From Ignelater luminosus (lineage: Eukaryota; Arthropoda; Insecta; Coleoptera; Elateridae), in contig VTPC01091258.1 of assembly GCA_011009095.1 (NCBI GenBank), forward strand, positions 62,001-126,000: a stretch of DNA of 64,000 nucleotides, read 5' to 3'. Shown here piece by piece: positions 48,225-59,361 of this stretch. Both the position numbers and the translations under genes were made by a program. Below the pieces are notes generated by a model, which had not been told where the DNA came from, did no database searches, and saw only the letters and a list, made by a program, of their open reading frames with translations. How positions within the stretch are numbered: position 1 is the stretch's first letter; every line of letters starts with the position of its first letter.

Positions 48225-49014
48225 ATGATATCAATCATCGATTGCGGTTGTATATTTAATGAAGTAGCGACTCAACATCATCTTAATAAAATTGATATCA
48301 TCAGAAATAGGTATTTAAGACTTTGTGTAGATTATTTACGTCGTACTTTAGTTGAAGTTATGCAAGCTGAATTAGAAGAACCTCCATTAGCCCTTCCAAG
48401 AAAAAATATTTTCAACAAGTTTTTGGTAAAAATAATAAATTATCTGTTCTTAGTCTAATTGCAACTTATTGGAAAATGAAAAAAGCTCCTACACTAAACA
48501 AAATTATGTAGCATTGTTCTGAGATATTACCGTGTTATAAACTCAACTGTGATCGTTTTGAATATTACCAAAGATAAATTTAGTTTCAAATCTTCAAAAT
48601 GCACCAGCGAATATTTGTAATGTGCCATTCTTAGAACAGCTAAATACTAAATGGTTAACATGTGAAAGTATCTTCACAGATTGCTCTAAATCAAACAACG
48701 ATGATAGTTGTGCTTTTTATCATCCTAAACGTAATAACCAACAATTATTTAAATTATCGAGTTATCGTACAAATTATACTGCAGAAATGGTAACTGTCAT
48801 AAAAGCAATGGAATATTGTTTGGAATGTAGTTACACAAACCGTATTATATTTACGGACAATAAAAGTGGTTTAAAAAAAACTGATTCGACAAAAACCAAA
48901 CCAGTAGTTGATCATCAAACCTCAGTAGTTTTTGATTTAGGCAAACCAATTTGCCGAGAAAATAAAGGTGCACAGTTGGCACGGATAGAAGGTTATTTTG
49001 ATATTTTTACATAA
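48225..49014 (+). pseudogene. RT C-terminus and RNase H of the non-LTR element
   Basis: IIDCGCIFNEVATQHHLNKI, then IRNRYLRLCVDYLRRTLVEV and EEPPLALPRKN (48,225-48,410), match the xLDYGxxVYGSAxxxxLKKLDxIQNxxLRLCxGxFRTxPVExL...EPPLxxRR segment. In the next frame IFTDCSKSNN at about 48,670 is the RNase H start (catalytic Asp present), RTNYTAEMVTVIKAMEYC at about 48,765 holds the catalytic Glu, and RIIFTDNKSGL at about 48,841 holds the second Asp. RNase H removes RNA from RNA-DNA hybrids. Frame breaks and a damaged downstream part make it inactive. Confidence 0.7.
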
Positions 49015-49169
49015 AAAGACTGCAGATTCTCCAGCTAAGCTCGCTTGCTCAGAAGGATCAAATAAAAATTCTTCAATTGCATTTAACGATATGATACCTA
49101 ATTTGAAAATTAATTTAAAGCATAACTGACAATATAGTTATCAAAATTCTGGTGTAACAAATAAATATA

Positions 49170-49516
49170 AACAAATTCAGCCAAACGTAACTCTCATACC
49201 TTGGTTTAGTCAAATTACAATCCGTGGTGTTGTACAAACAATTTGTAGAATAAGAAGCAGCCACGCAGGGATCATCTGATTCTTTATGTGAAAAAGATGA
49301 AACTTCACAACGGTGCGTATCGATCAACTATATGAAGATCTGATAAAATTGCAGCTTGAACTTCCCACTTCGCTTCAAAATTTACTGGTATTAAAAAGAA
49401 TAGATGTGTACAAAATTTTATATAAATACATTAAAAAGCTTAAAACTATGTACATTAAATTTAAGTATGTAATTATATTATTTTATGTATTGGTTAAAAC
49501 CTTAAATAAAGTCTAG
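49170..49516 (+). pseudogene. C-terminal zinc-like domain remnant of the non-LTR element
   Basis: PWFSQITIRGVVQTICRIRS (from about 49,200) corresponds to the PWF...RxxIxxISRLRxGH segment found after RNase H. LCEKDETSQRC is a decayed C..C site. DLIKLQLELPTSLQNLLVLK and VYKILYKYIKK at 49,340-49,440 match the last conserved helices. The frame ends at 49,516. Confidence 0.55.
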
Positions 49517-49520
49517 TTTA

Positions 49521-51258
49521 TTGATATTTACCAAAGCCAAAAAAAAACTTAAACTTTTAATCCTGATTCTGAAACCCCTTATAATTCTTGATTTCCAACA
49601 ATTTTAATTTTTATTCATTTACCTGTATTATTTATTGCTAAATTCAAATTCTAAATTTCACTGTGCCATTTTTCTGTTTAGCTTATTAAATTGCGTTACT
49701 TATATGTATATTATTATTTTCTTTATACTTTTTTATGGATTTCATTTGAATTCCGAGCTATTTAACAAATTGATCGTTGCAAATTTAAAATACGCTTTAA
49801 GTATTTATCGTAATCATATTTGTTCAAATAATAATTAAGTAGAAGCGTTTGTTATAATTTAATTAATTAATTTAATATTGTTATCTAGTTTTTAGTGATT
49901 TGTATACTGGACGTTTTAGTCACCTAGAATTTAGGCAATAGACTACAAATAAAGAAGTATTTTTCCTAAACCAATGTTTATTGGAAGTAAAGTTTTCTTA
50001 TAATTATTCTTAAATTGTAAAACACAATTCAGTTCATGTTAAAGTAAAAAGAATGTAAGCTGATAACAAATGAACTGTAGGATCAGGTGTGCTATTAAAA
50101 TATCTACAATAATTAGGGATTTTCTTGACTTGAAAAATCCAAAGTAACACAAAAGTAAAATTTGTTACATGAAAAACGGATAAATGCATTTAAAAAATAT
50201 TCCTTTTTTTCACTAATCGTGTAATTTGTTCGTTTGGAACAGTTTGTACAAAAAATAAATACTGATTTAAGATTGGCCATAACTTCATAACAAAATAAAA
50301 GTGAGTTTTCAAAGTAGGTATATTTGAATAATCCTGACAAATGAAGTGTATGATTGCTGTTTAAACAACGTTGCAAAATGCCCGCCTTCTTTTCACCGCG
50401 ATTAAGTATCCAAGCCAAGCTTTCTGTTTTAGCATTGGTTTTTTCTTGCTGATCTGCAAAATATGGAGAGTAAAATGAAGCGAACTATACAATGGAAAAT
50501 CAGAAGTTCGTTGTTTACAGAGTTTGTGATTTATATGTAAATACGTACTATATCATGCAAGTTTGTAGTAAGAAATTTAATTGCTATTGTTATTAATTAC
50601 ATGAATAAAAGAGCTTTTATATTTGTCAACCGAAACGTTTATAAAATTCCGTTGTTAGATATAATAAAAATACGAAGTTGGCAAAAATCTGTGATACTAT
50701 TTTTACTGTTACAGACTCCAGTCTTTGCACTTCGTAGTATTAGCTTTCACAAGGTCCTTTAGTTCAAGCTTTCTGAGGAAAGCTTGTTTTTATTTCATTC
50801 TATTTTATTTTTATTATGTGCTTTTGAAGGTAAACAACACAAAGGCAAGACCATATATATCTAATATGCGTTACAGGGTAGAGCGGAAACAAAAAATAAA
50901 CGCCTCTTGATCTTGTTTGTCCTTCATGTTGAAATTACCTTTTTTTCCGCATCTTATATTTTCATGTTTCGCTTCAGATACTAGTGCATTAACACTTCCA
51001 ATGAAACTTAGTTAATTAGATAGTAATTTGAGCTATATTAGCAAAAAAAAAAGGATTATTCGAAAACATTTTAACAACTTTTTAAACTAAGTTCAAAATT
51101 GGTACTTATTGGATAATTCTAAAATTTTAATTTGAAGATTTTTGCTAATTGTCCGATGTTACTCTTATTTTTTTATATGATGTCGTTTCAACAAGAAAAA
51201 TACTAATAGAATTATGTCACTTAAAGTCTGTAACATAAGAGAATAAAGACACGAACTT
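49521..51258. other. AT-rich stretch with no recognised gene
   Basis: A 101-codon minus-strand frame (50,113-50,418) is the longest and resembles no family I know. Otherwise only AT-rich sequence. Confidence 0.45.
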
Positions 51259-51260
51259 TA

Positions 51261-51588
51261 TACAGGGTGGCCCAACGAAAACGAAACAGACTGAATAACT
51301 GCCACAAAAATAATTATGCGAAAAAGCGCAAAAACACATTGATTTGTATTGGAAGGACATTTTTTGACGTACAATTTAACCCCCGGGGGAGGGGGAGGCG
51401 TCAACCTCTCAAAAGTCTCTAATGGGAAAGGGGTTCAAGTGTCGCATCATTAGAAAGGCTTTTCAATTCTCCATATTGCACCGTTTGGATTTATAAATTT
51501 GGTCGATGTATTTGAAAGACACGGAGTGTGAAATCTAAAACGAAGATTTCTGCATTTGGCATTTGTTCTCATTTAATTTGACAATCTT
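51261..51588 (+). repeat. Left terminal inverted repeat of the mariner-like element
   Basis: About 330 bases matching the complement of 52,736-53,066. Shared blocks include GAAACAGACTGAATAACT, TTTTGACGTACAATT, ATCATTAGAAAG and ACATTTGTTCTCATTT-like words. It contains a G-rich core, CCCCCGGGGGAGGGGG, at about 51,380. Confidence 0.8.
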
Positions 51589-51734
51589 GTATTCACTCTA
51601 AACAAGCCTGTCATGTTTGTTTTTTATTTTCTTAGTATGGGCGGAAAGTGAATTTTCTAGTATTTGTTGTTGTGGTTGTAAATTAAAAAAAATTCACATT
51701 ATAGGTTACGCGATTGCAGAAAGGGTTTAAATGA

Positions 51735-52675
51735 TTGCACTTTTTTTTTGGAAATAATGAGATTACAAACAAAACTACCGACCAGTTGAATCAACGGCAT
51801 GCAAATAAACATGTAGGTGCAAGTACGTTTTAGAGTTAGTGGGAAAATTCCAAGAAGCAGGATCTGTAATCAGTTAAAAGGGAAATGTTAAGAACCCTGT
51901 GCGAAATGAAGGAGTGCAAGTGGCGGTTCTGGGTCATATTGCTGCCGATCCTACGTTAAGTACGAGGCAATTTGCTGCTGTATCTGGTGTTAGTAGAACT
52001 AGTATTCAACGAATTTTAAAACACCACAAGTTTTACCCATCCAAGATTCGGAACTTAATGAAGACGACTTTGAAGTAAAGAAGCCACGAATAATCCAAAT
52101 TTTCTATATGATGCCTGTTTTTCCTAGGAATGCCCTATTTGTAAATGGTACGGTAATTCGTCATAATTGTCGCCATTGGGCAGATTCGAATCTAAGAATA
52201 TTTCATGATGTATATACCCAATGAAAAGAAAAGTTAAATGTATGTACGGGCATTTTCGGTGATCGCCTCTTTTGGTCCTTTTTGGTCTAGCTGCAGGATC
52301 TCATTGATCCACTACTAACTGAGATCATCGAAAATAACGAGCATTGCCCGGAGGGTCAATTAATATTTCAGCAAAGACGGAGTTCCTCCGCATTTTGCAC
52401 TTTCCGTTCGCGAGCATTTGGATCGAACTTTCTCAGGCCGTTGGATTGGATGTAGAGGCTCCATTGAATGGCCTCCTCGGTCACCGGATTTGTCGCCGCT
52501 GTACTCCTTTTTATGGGGTCACTTAGACAGTAAAATTTATGTGACGCCATCAGCTTCATTAAAAGCTTTACAACAACGTATTGTCAACCAATGCCAACAA
52601 ATAACCCTGAAAGTGCTCCAAATCTTATTGTTTGGAATTGGTAGTCAAAATTCTGAACATTTATTGCGTTAATTT
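51735..52675 (+). pseudogene. Mariner-like transposase, degenerate
   Basis: The helix-turn-helix part is readable as LGHIAADPTLSTRQFAAVSG, then SRTSIQRILKHHKFYPSKI (about 51,930-52,050). FVNGTVIRHNCRHWADSN (about 52,139-52,192) follows the first catalytic block, whose Asp is no longer visible (PRNALF in its place). IFGDRLFW and LIFQQR mark the centre. After a frameshift the second catalytic block, KDGVPPHFALSVREHL, is at about 52,374-52,421, and the third, EWPPRSPDLSPL, at about 52,466-52,501, about 36 residues after the second Asp. The C-terminus NSEHLLR ends at 52,672. Transposase would cut and rejoin the ends; several frameshifts and stops disable it. Confidence 0.75.
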
Positions 52676-52735
52676 ATGTTATGTTATATTTCAAGACACA
52701 TTTAACATTTTACTATTGGTTAGCAGTTTGTAATT

Positions 52736-53066
52736 GTCAAATTAAACAAAATGAGAACAAATGTCACTTTAATCTAATAGCATCCTGTATCTTCCAAACA
52801 AATCGACCGGATTTAAAAATTCAAACTGGAAAATATGGAGAATCGAAAGGTCTTTCTAATGATCTGCCACTTGAATCCCCTTCTCGTTATAAATCTTTGA
52901 GGGGTTGACCCCCCCCCCCCCCTAGGAGGTTGAGGGTTAGGGCTCGAATTGTACGTCAAAAAAATGTCCCCTTCCTAATAGAAATTGCCCTGTTTTAGCG
53001 TTTTTTCGAAAAATTGTTTTCGTGGAAGTTATTCAGTCTGTTTCATTTTCGTTGGGTCACCCTGTA
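52736..53066 (-). repeat. Right terminal inverted repeat of the mariner-like element
   Basis: Inverted partner of 51,261-51,588. It holds a run of 14 C at 52,909-52,922, where the left repeat has a mixed C/G run, so this arm has drifted by slippage. Confidence 0.8.
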
Positions 53067-53068
53067 TA

Positions 53069-56000
53069 AAATTAATGTACAGTCGTAGACGTAATTATTA
53101 GGTGCGCAATAATTCAAACATATACAAAGAATGTAGAAATAAATAAGCAAGCAGAAATAGTTGAAATAATAAATATATAAAATAAATTAGTTATATACAA
53201 GGTGTCTCTAAATTTAGGTGCGAAACTTGAAAGGCGTATTTGGAAAAGAAAGTTAACATATTTTTTGGTTTTTCAATTTGTCGAATATTAGTGGAACTAG
53301 GGAACCTAAAGGGAGCACCCTGGGTTCTCATCTCTTTACTATATTTTAAAAATTGTTTGTTAAATTTTGTTCAAATTTCATGTGTTAGAGTATACTATTT
53401 TTGTGTAGGACATTGTCTTAAATTTTTCAGCCTTTTGTTATTAGCTTCTCCAATGCAATCCAGATCACTTGAACTTTTCTTTGTAATTTTCTCACTATAA
53501 ACGTTTTAAATTTCTGGCAGACGGTGCATTTCTAAGAAACATCTAACGTATACCTTTGTTTGTAGAAGAATACATAGCAAATCTAAATATCACACCAAAA
53601 TTTAAAAAAAAATTACAGCTAAAAAGTTACAAAGGAAACTACATGTAACTTTGAGTGTATTGATTAAGCTAATAACAGAGAAGACTGACAAATGTAAGAT
53701 GGTGCTATGTAAGAAGATAATATACGAGAGTATACAAAACCTAAACAAAACTAAACATGCAGTTTTTAAAATATAGTGAATAGATGACATCTGTTAGTTT
53801 TCTTTCTTCAATACACTTTCCAAGTTTGACATTTAAAGATTCCTTATAGAACATTTTATTTAGAAAAATTAAAAGAAATAACGATGTGGGTTTCTATTAC
53901 CCAGTATAACAAAGACATACAGTTAAAACATAGATGGGTTTAAACAGTTAAAGTCAAAATCTGTTTTTATATAAATGAAATACTTACTAACAACTGCTTT
54001 TATTAATACCAAAACAACTAGAAAAGTTTGGAAAAACTGCAAACAGCCAATTGAATAACACTGAAACACTAGATTGATCATATTATCGTCATACATGCAC
54101 AATGGCGATAGAAGTTTTGAAAAATTTATAGTATTTGAAAAGACTTATAGGCTGGAAAGGAGTAGATTTTGTCTGATAATATGTAGTAAAGGAAAAAGTT
54201 TTATCTGAACGCGGAAACCCATCAATTGTTGAATGTCGTTGTTCCACATATTTCACTGTAAACTGAAATGCATTTCAGTAAATGTAGAGATACGAATTAT
54301 GTATATTTCACATGAAATACGAAATAGATTTTAAAAACGACTACTAAAAACAATAGCAGTTTGAAAGAAATTGTTTAATTTTATAAACTACTTTTCTCGA
54401 AATCAAGATTTTTAGAGATTCTGCTGTCTAAAGATATCTTGTCTCTTTAGGGTAGCAATCATAACCTCCAACAAGCAAGCCCTCTAGCTGACACCTGTCA
54501 GTCTATAATATTTAGAAAGAAACAATATTACTCTGTTACGGTGGTTTGCTAGGTAACTCGATTTATCACCAATCGAAAATGTAAGAGCTGTAGTGAAAAG
54601 ACGAACCCTGCAATACGGGTGTCCTGCAAACACGAACGAAATGTGGGAATACATAAATATTTCTCGGAAAGCCGTTTCACGAGCCCCACAGAAAATCTGT
54701 TTATCTCGACATGTCAAAGAATAAACCGAATTGTACATACACACTAATTATTGGAAATCGTGTGTTTTTGTCAGCCACATTTATTTTGTAGCTATGATTA
54801 TTTCTTGGGCGGATTTCATAAAGCTTATAAATTTTTGTAGTTAAAATATGTAATATCTGAGTTTTGAGGAGTTAAAGGTTCAAATATTTGACAGTTGTTA
54901 AGGATAGAATACATCTAAAACCCTCTTATTAGATAAAATTCAAGATCAAAACCTATCCTTATTAAATGTGATAAAAAGAGAAAAATTGGCAACAAACACT
55001 CTCGAGTTCTACCAACTTTCGTTTTTAAGTTTCATAGTATCCTTTTTTGTTATAAATAATGAATCGAGAAGATATTACGAATTATTTATGAAACAAGTTA
55101 TTGCTAAATTCCTGCTTTCAACTTAGGTGGAATTTAGTCTGCTCTCCTGTCCTTCTAGTGATTACATAACCATTTAAAGGTGCATTAACTACAGCAAGGC
55201 TCTTAATTAAATGGCGACCGCTTCAAAAGCGATTTACTTCTGCGATCGGCTATGAATAGTTAACCTGACTTTGCTGTAGAGCCCGCTCATTTATGGCATA
55301 AATAGACAATATATCCAAAATAAGCGGTTATTCTGAACTACACTTCCTTGTACTAAACTGTACTGTAACAACCTTTGTTATGCTTGCACAATTATATTCA
55401 ATATCATAGAAATGTTCCTTTTGTATCACTCTAATATACATGTCGATGTAGGACAATTAGGAGTATACTTGCATTTTCACTAATAATAACAACCCCTTAG
55501 TAACGATTGAAAAAATTGCATATTAGCAGACTATAACATCCTTAAATGCAAGGTATTCAATACGGTGGTGGTTAGTGGCTAATTAGGTTTAATTTCGTTA
55601 GAGTATACTGGACGCAACTTTTATCGTAATTCAGTATACAGTAACAAACTGCTTAAAAATTAAAGTTTCAACAAAAGCCTACAACTAATAGCAATAGCAA
55701 CAAAAATAATTTTCAATGCCAGAAGGATGTGTAATCTCGCAAAGCGTGAAACGATGTATGTCTATTTGCCACTAGTATAATAAATCACAAAGATACTCAT
55801 CTTTTAATAATAATCTGTCGACTGGTACCTTTCGTTGTTAGGCGAATCAAATAAAACAATTAGTCAGGAATCAGTACCATGTAGATTGAAGTGAATGATT
55901 AATTCTTTTTACATATAACCCGCTTTGCATTGCATTCAACTAAAGAAAGTACAAAACAATGAACTACCGAGCAAGTCATTTAAAGTTTTAAATGGCTATA

Positions 56001-59000
56001 AACTGTAGTCTGATCGTTGGTAACATTAGTAATTTCTTAATTCTTATACCGTGAGAGCAACAAAAAACTAAGTCAAAGATGCCCATGGATTTTGTGAATT
56101 TAAAAATATTAACAGAGTAAAATAAAATTTTCATATTATAGAAACTAATTTTTGTAATGGTATCAAGAACGAAAATAGTGAAATTCCATAGTTAAAATGA
56201 TTATACCATTCAAAAGTTTAATGTTTGAATTCATAATTTGTGGATTACTCTAAAACAATCTTCTAAAATTCCAAGAGTATCTTTGATTTGGTTTTTTCTT
56301 GCTCCCACGATACTTCTACGTTGTCTAATTTAAACTGTGTTGTAGGACGTTTTGCTCAAAAGTGCTTCTATTATGTAAACCTTGTTTGCGATTTATGATT
56401 TACGAAGGATATCGGGAATTTTTTTAAAAGAACGCGGTTAGAAACCCAAAAATCAGCCCTTTCATAGGTCTAAAATCAAAAACAAATGAGCCAGAGCTCG
56501 GAATCCATAAAATAGGACGGATTTTTTTTCCAACCTTTGCTCCTCCATGAAAAAAATCCTGTGTGCAATTATCCTTCTACGTAGAGAAAAAACAATTATA
56601 GAGCGGTAAAGTGCTTTTATATATTCGTAAGTTTATAATAATTAAAAAATTAGCAACAAATTTGATACAAATCAATTTATAATTAAAAAAAAAAGTTTAT
56701 AATACAAGAATTGCAAATAAACCTACCTAATTTATCGAGTTTATTAGGTGTTACCAAAAAATAAGATATAACAAGTAAATTGTGCAAAGTATTCAAATAC
56801 TAATAATTTTCATAATGACAACTACTATTATTATTAACGTATAAAAAAAAAGTGAAATTATTTGTATTAGGGATAAAAGACTGAACACGAATGTATAACA
56901 TGAGCTTGCATTTAATTCGTTTTTACGTATGTAAATAGTATTTCTGAAAATAGTTTGTCAACGTCATACTGGAAAATCTTTCATACAGTAACGCAACAAT
57001 ATTTTTTAGTTTACATGAAATATTTAATTTTGAAACATTAATTCTTACAACTCTACCATCTTTTTAATATCATTTAAATTTAAACTGAGGCCACGCTTTT
57101 TAATCAGCTGATCGAATTGTATAGAATGTGCCAATCTTCGTGATGTAAAGTAATGCGTTTATACTTCGAACCTTACAAATAACGCTGGTAATAGATAATA
57201 TTATTCTACGAATAATCATGTCATGGTAGTCACCAGTTTACTTACTGTTGGGGGGGAGTAATAGCAAATTTAAACCAAACTTTTTCTCATCTATATTCAT
57301 AGTACTTCTTTGTTTTTAATGTTGCAACTTAAATTCTAATTTTGTTTCGACTATGTTATGATTACTTCTTTGCTTCTAGATATATCGTTTGTATAACTAT
57401 GGGGTAATGTTATCTTTAAGTTGTTAGTTGCTATACGGGACTTTTTCAACTTTCTTACTTGAAAACTATAGAAACAAAAATAAAAACCGGTACTGGTTTC
57501 TATGAAAAACCTTTGTGTTACTTATGTAATTGACTAGATAAATAATTAAACAATGACTGTTGAGGTAGCTTAGTAATGTTTAATTTTTTGTAGTAATAAT
57601 GATACATTCTGTACACGTACGCGGTAAAACAACCTACTTATGTGCACGTATAGAAAATTTTGATATCTGTGCCTTTGCCAAATCTCTTTTAATGTTTGTT
57701 TTAATTAGACATTTTCAGTCACTACGTACATAACTAATCAACGTAAATATTAAGGGTTATTATGTTTTAGTGACTTAATTTGATTAACTAACTTGCTACA
57801 GTTTAATTTAGGTTAGGATACGTATTTAGCCTAGTCCTTTAAATGGTATGACTGTTTTGTCTTTGTAATCAAGAATGTAGGATCGCAAGAAAAAAAGCGA
57901 CGTTGATCATTCAATTGACGAAGGATGTAAGTAAATTAAGTAACTTTTTTAACTGCTATAGTTGTAGTATTCTTAATAAAATTAACAGATTGATAAATAC
58001 TTATTTACAGTTTAAATGCGTTACAAGTTTTTGAATAATAATATTTGATAGAGAATGACGCTAAAAGAGGTACAAATTTGATCACAACTCAAAATACGGC
58101 TTAAATTTAAGTAATTAAATTGCATTTAAATTTTAAATATCTCATTTAAATAATTGATCCGGGTTTCATATTTAATATTTTCACTTTTTCTTTTGCATGT
58201 TAAGAGTTTTAAAATGACTATGCCTCCCTAAAGGTTTAACTTGTAGACAAAATGAGTACGTAAAGAGCGTAAGGTTTAACTTTTATTTTAATTTAGGGTA
58301 CAACGTTATCCTTTCACAATTTACATATCTTTTAATAAATAAATAACAGAGGAAAAAACAGTTAGGCCTATTTGAATCCCCGCATTTATTTTTCAGTTGC
58401 TCTTTCATACTGCAGCGGTATGAAACATGAAACCAGCTTTTTTAAACCAGTCTACCTGCCTCCAGGGGATGTACCTAGGAGCTTGGGAAGTCATAAGAGG
58501 TAACAGAAGTTATTTTGAAAGTTAGTAATGTTCAACATTTGTAGTCGCACAAAAAACCAACTTTAGGACAATAAAAGAAAAGAGAAAAAATAAGAGGACA
58601 AAGTGTGAACATTATACCTGTTAAAAATTACTTTAATTAGCATTACTTAATCTGTGGGTATTTGGTACTGTTGGTAATTTTTATAGAACGAGTCGGTCTG
58701 TAAAATACTAATGTAATTTGCATTTTGTTAACATTTATAAAATAATATGTTATAAGCATAAGAAGATTTTTTGTCAAAGCCTCTCGTAGGCGGTTTTTTG
58801 GTTTTGATTTAACAGAGAAAAGAGAAAACACTCCATTAAATGCCGTCTCGTTTGCTATTCTTTCATTTACCTACTAAAACAAAAAATCCATACTAGTATT
58901 AAGTTCAACTGATATGTTGCAATTATCTAGTAAATCATCTATTAAAATAAATTTCGATTTCCAGGACGCGATTCACTAGAAAATCGCATAGATACAGCTA

Positions 59001-59289
59001 TTTCTCTTATTCTTAATAGATGTTTATTAAATCATATCTTTTAAATTAAATCGGACGTTCATATCAGGACTCCTTATTAATAGGCACTAAATAAGTTTAA
59101 TATCGTTTTGACTTATTTTCCCTTCGGATAATTTTAAATGGTGTTTAAATAAATTATTATAAATAAAACATGTGAATCCTAGTGGGCACAGATTCTTTAC
59201 AAATTAATGGGTTATAAGAGATGTGTGTCGCAAAAACTTAACTGCAGTACATGGTATACAATTACAACTAATAGCTTCTGCTGGGGAAG
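53069..59289. other. Long AT-rich stretch with no recognised gene
   Basis: Frames are short and unrecognised (86 codons at 53,240-53,500 on plus; 86 codons at 54,484-54,744 on minus). ACAAGGTGTCTCTAAATTT at about 53,198 looks like the terminus of another repeat, without a visible partner. AAATGAGCCAGAG at about 56,483 has its exact complement near 60,703. Confidence 0.45.
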
Positions 59290-59361
59290 AACTCTCTAGC
59301 TTAATCGGATAAAGTAGTGGTTCTGTGTACGAAAAATGTGAGTTCGAATCTCACGCAATTT
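59290..59361 (+). pseudogene. tRNA-like pseudogene with A and B boxes
   Basis: A perfect T-arm, GTGAG-TTCGAAT-CTCAC (59,338-59,354), forms a good internal promoter B box. Upstream TAGCTTAATCGGATAAAGT (59,297-59,315) gives a D-arm, GCTT paired with AAGT, and an A-box-like sequence. The acceptor stem pairs at only 4 of 7 positions, the variable loop is too short and the anticodon arm is imperfect, so the amino acid cannot be named. It is either a decayed tRNA gene or the head of a tRNA-derived SINE. Confidence 0.5.

Larger units (their letters stand above)
48200..49520 (+). mobile_element. 3' end of a non-LTR retrotransposon with RNase H
   Basis: Plus-strand pieces follow the usual order after the RT palm: an RT C-terminal segment (48,225-48,458), RNase H (48,622-49,014) and a C-terminal domain (about 49,170-49,516) ending at a stop followed by an A-rich stretch. 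The RT catalytic part and endonuclease are absent, so this is a 5'-truncated copy, as is typical of incomplete target-primed reverse transcription. It carries an RNase H domain, as some non-LTR lineages do. Confidence 0.65.
51261..53066 (+). mobile_element. Mariner-like (IS630/Tc1) transposon with long terminal inverted repeats
   Basis: Both ends are present. TACAGGGTGGCCCAACGAAA at 51,261 matches the complement of the right end (TACAGGGTGACCCAACGAAA), and each is flanked by TA, the expected target duplication (51,259-51,260 and 53,067-53,068). The inverted similarity continues for about 330 bases on each side (51,261-51,588 against 52,736-53,066), much longer than the ends of about 30 bases in classic mariner elements. 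The 1.8-kb length and one central transposase relic fit a single insertion. It is inactive because the transposase is broken. Confidence 0.85.

Noticed and set aside
59290-59361. Functional tRNA gene
   Set aside because: The acceptor stem pairs at only four of seven positions and the variable loop is too short.
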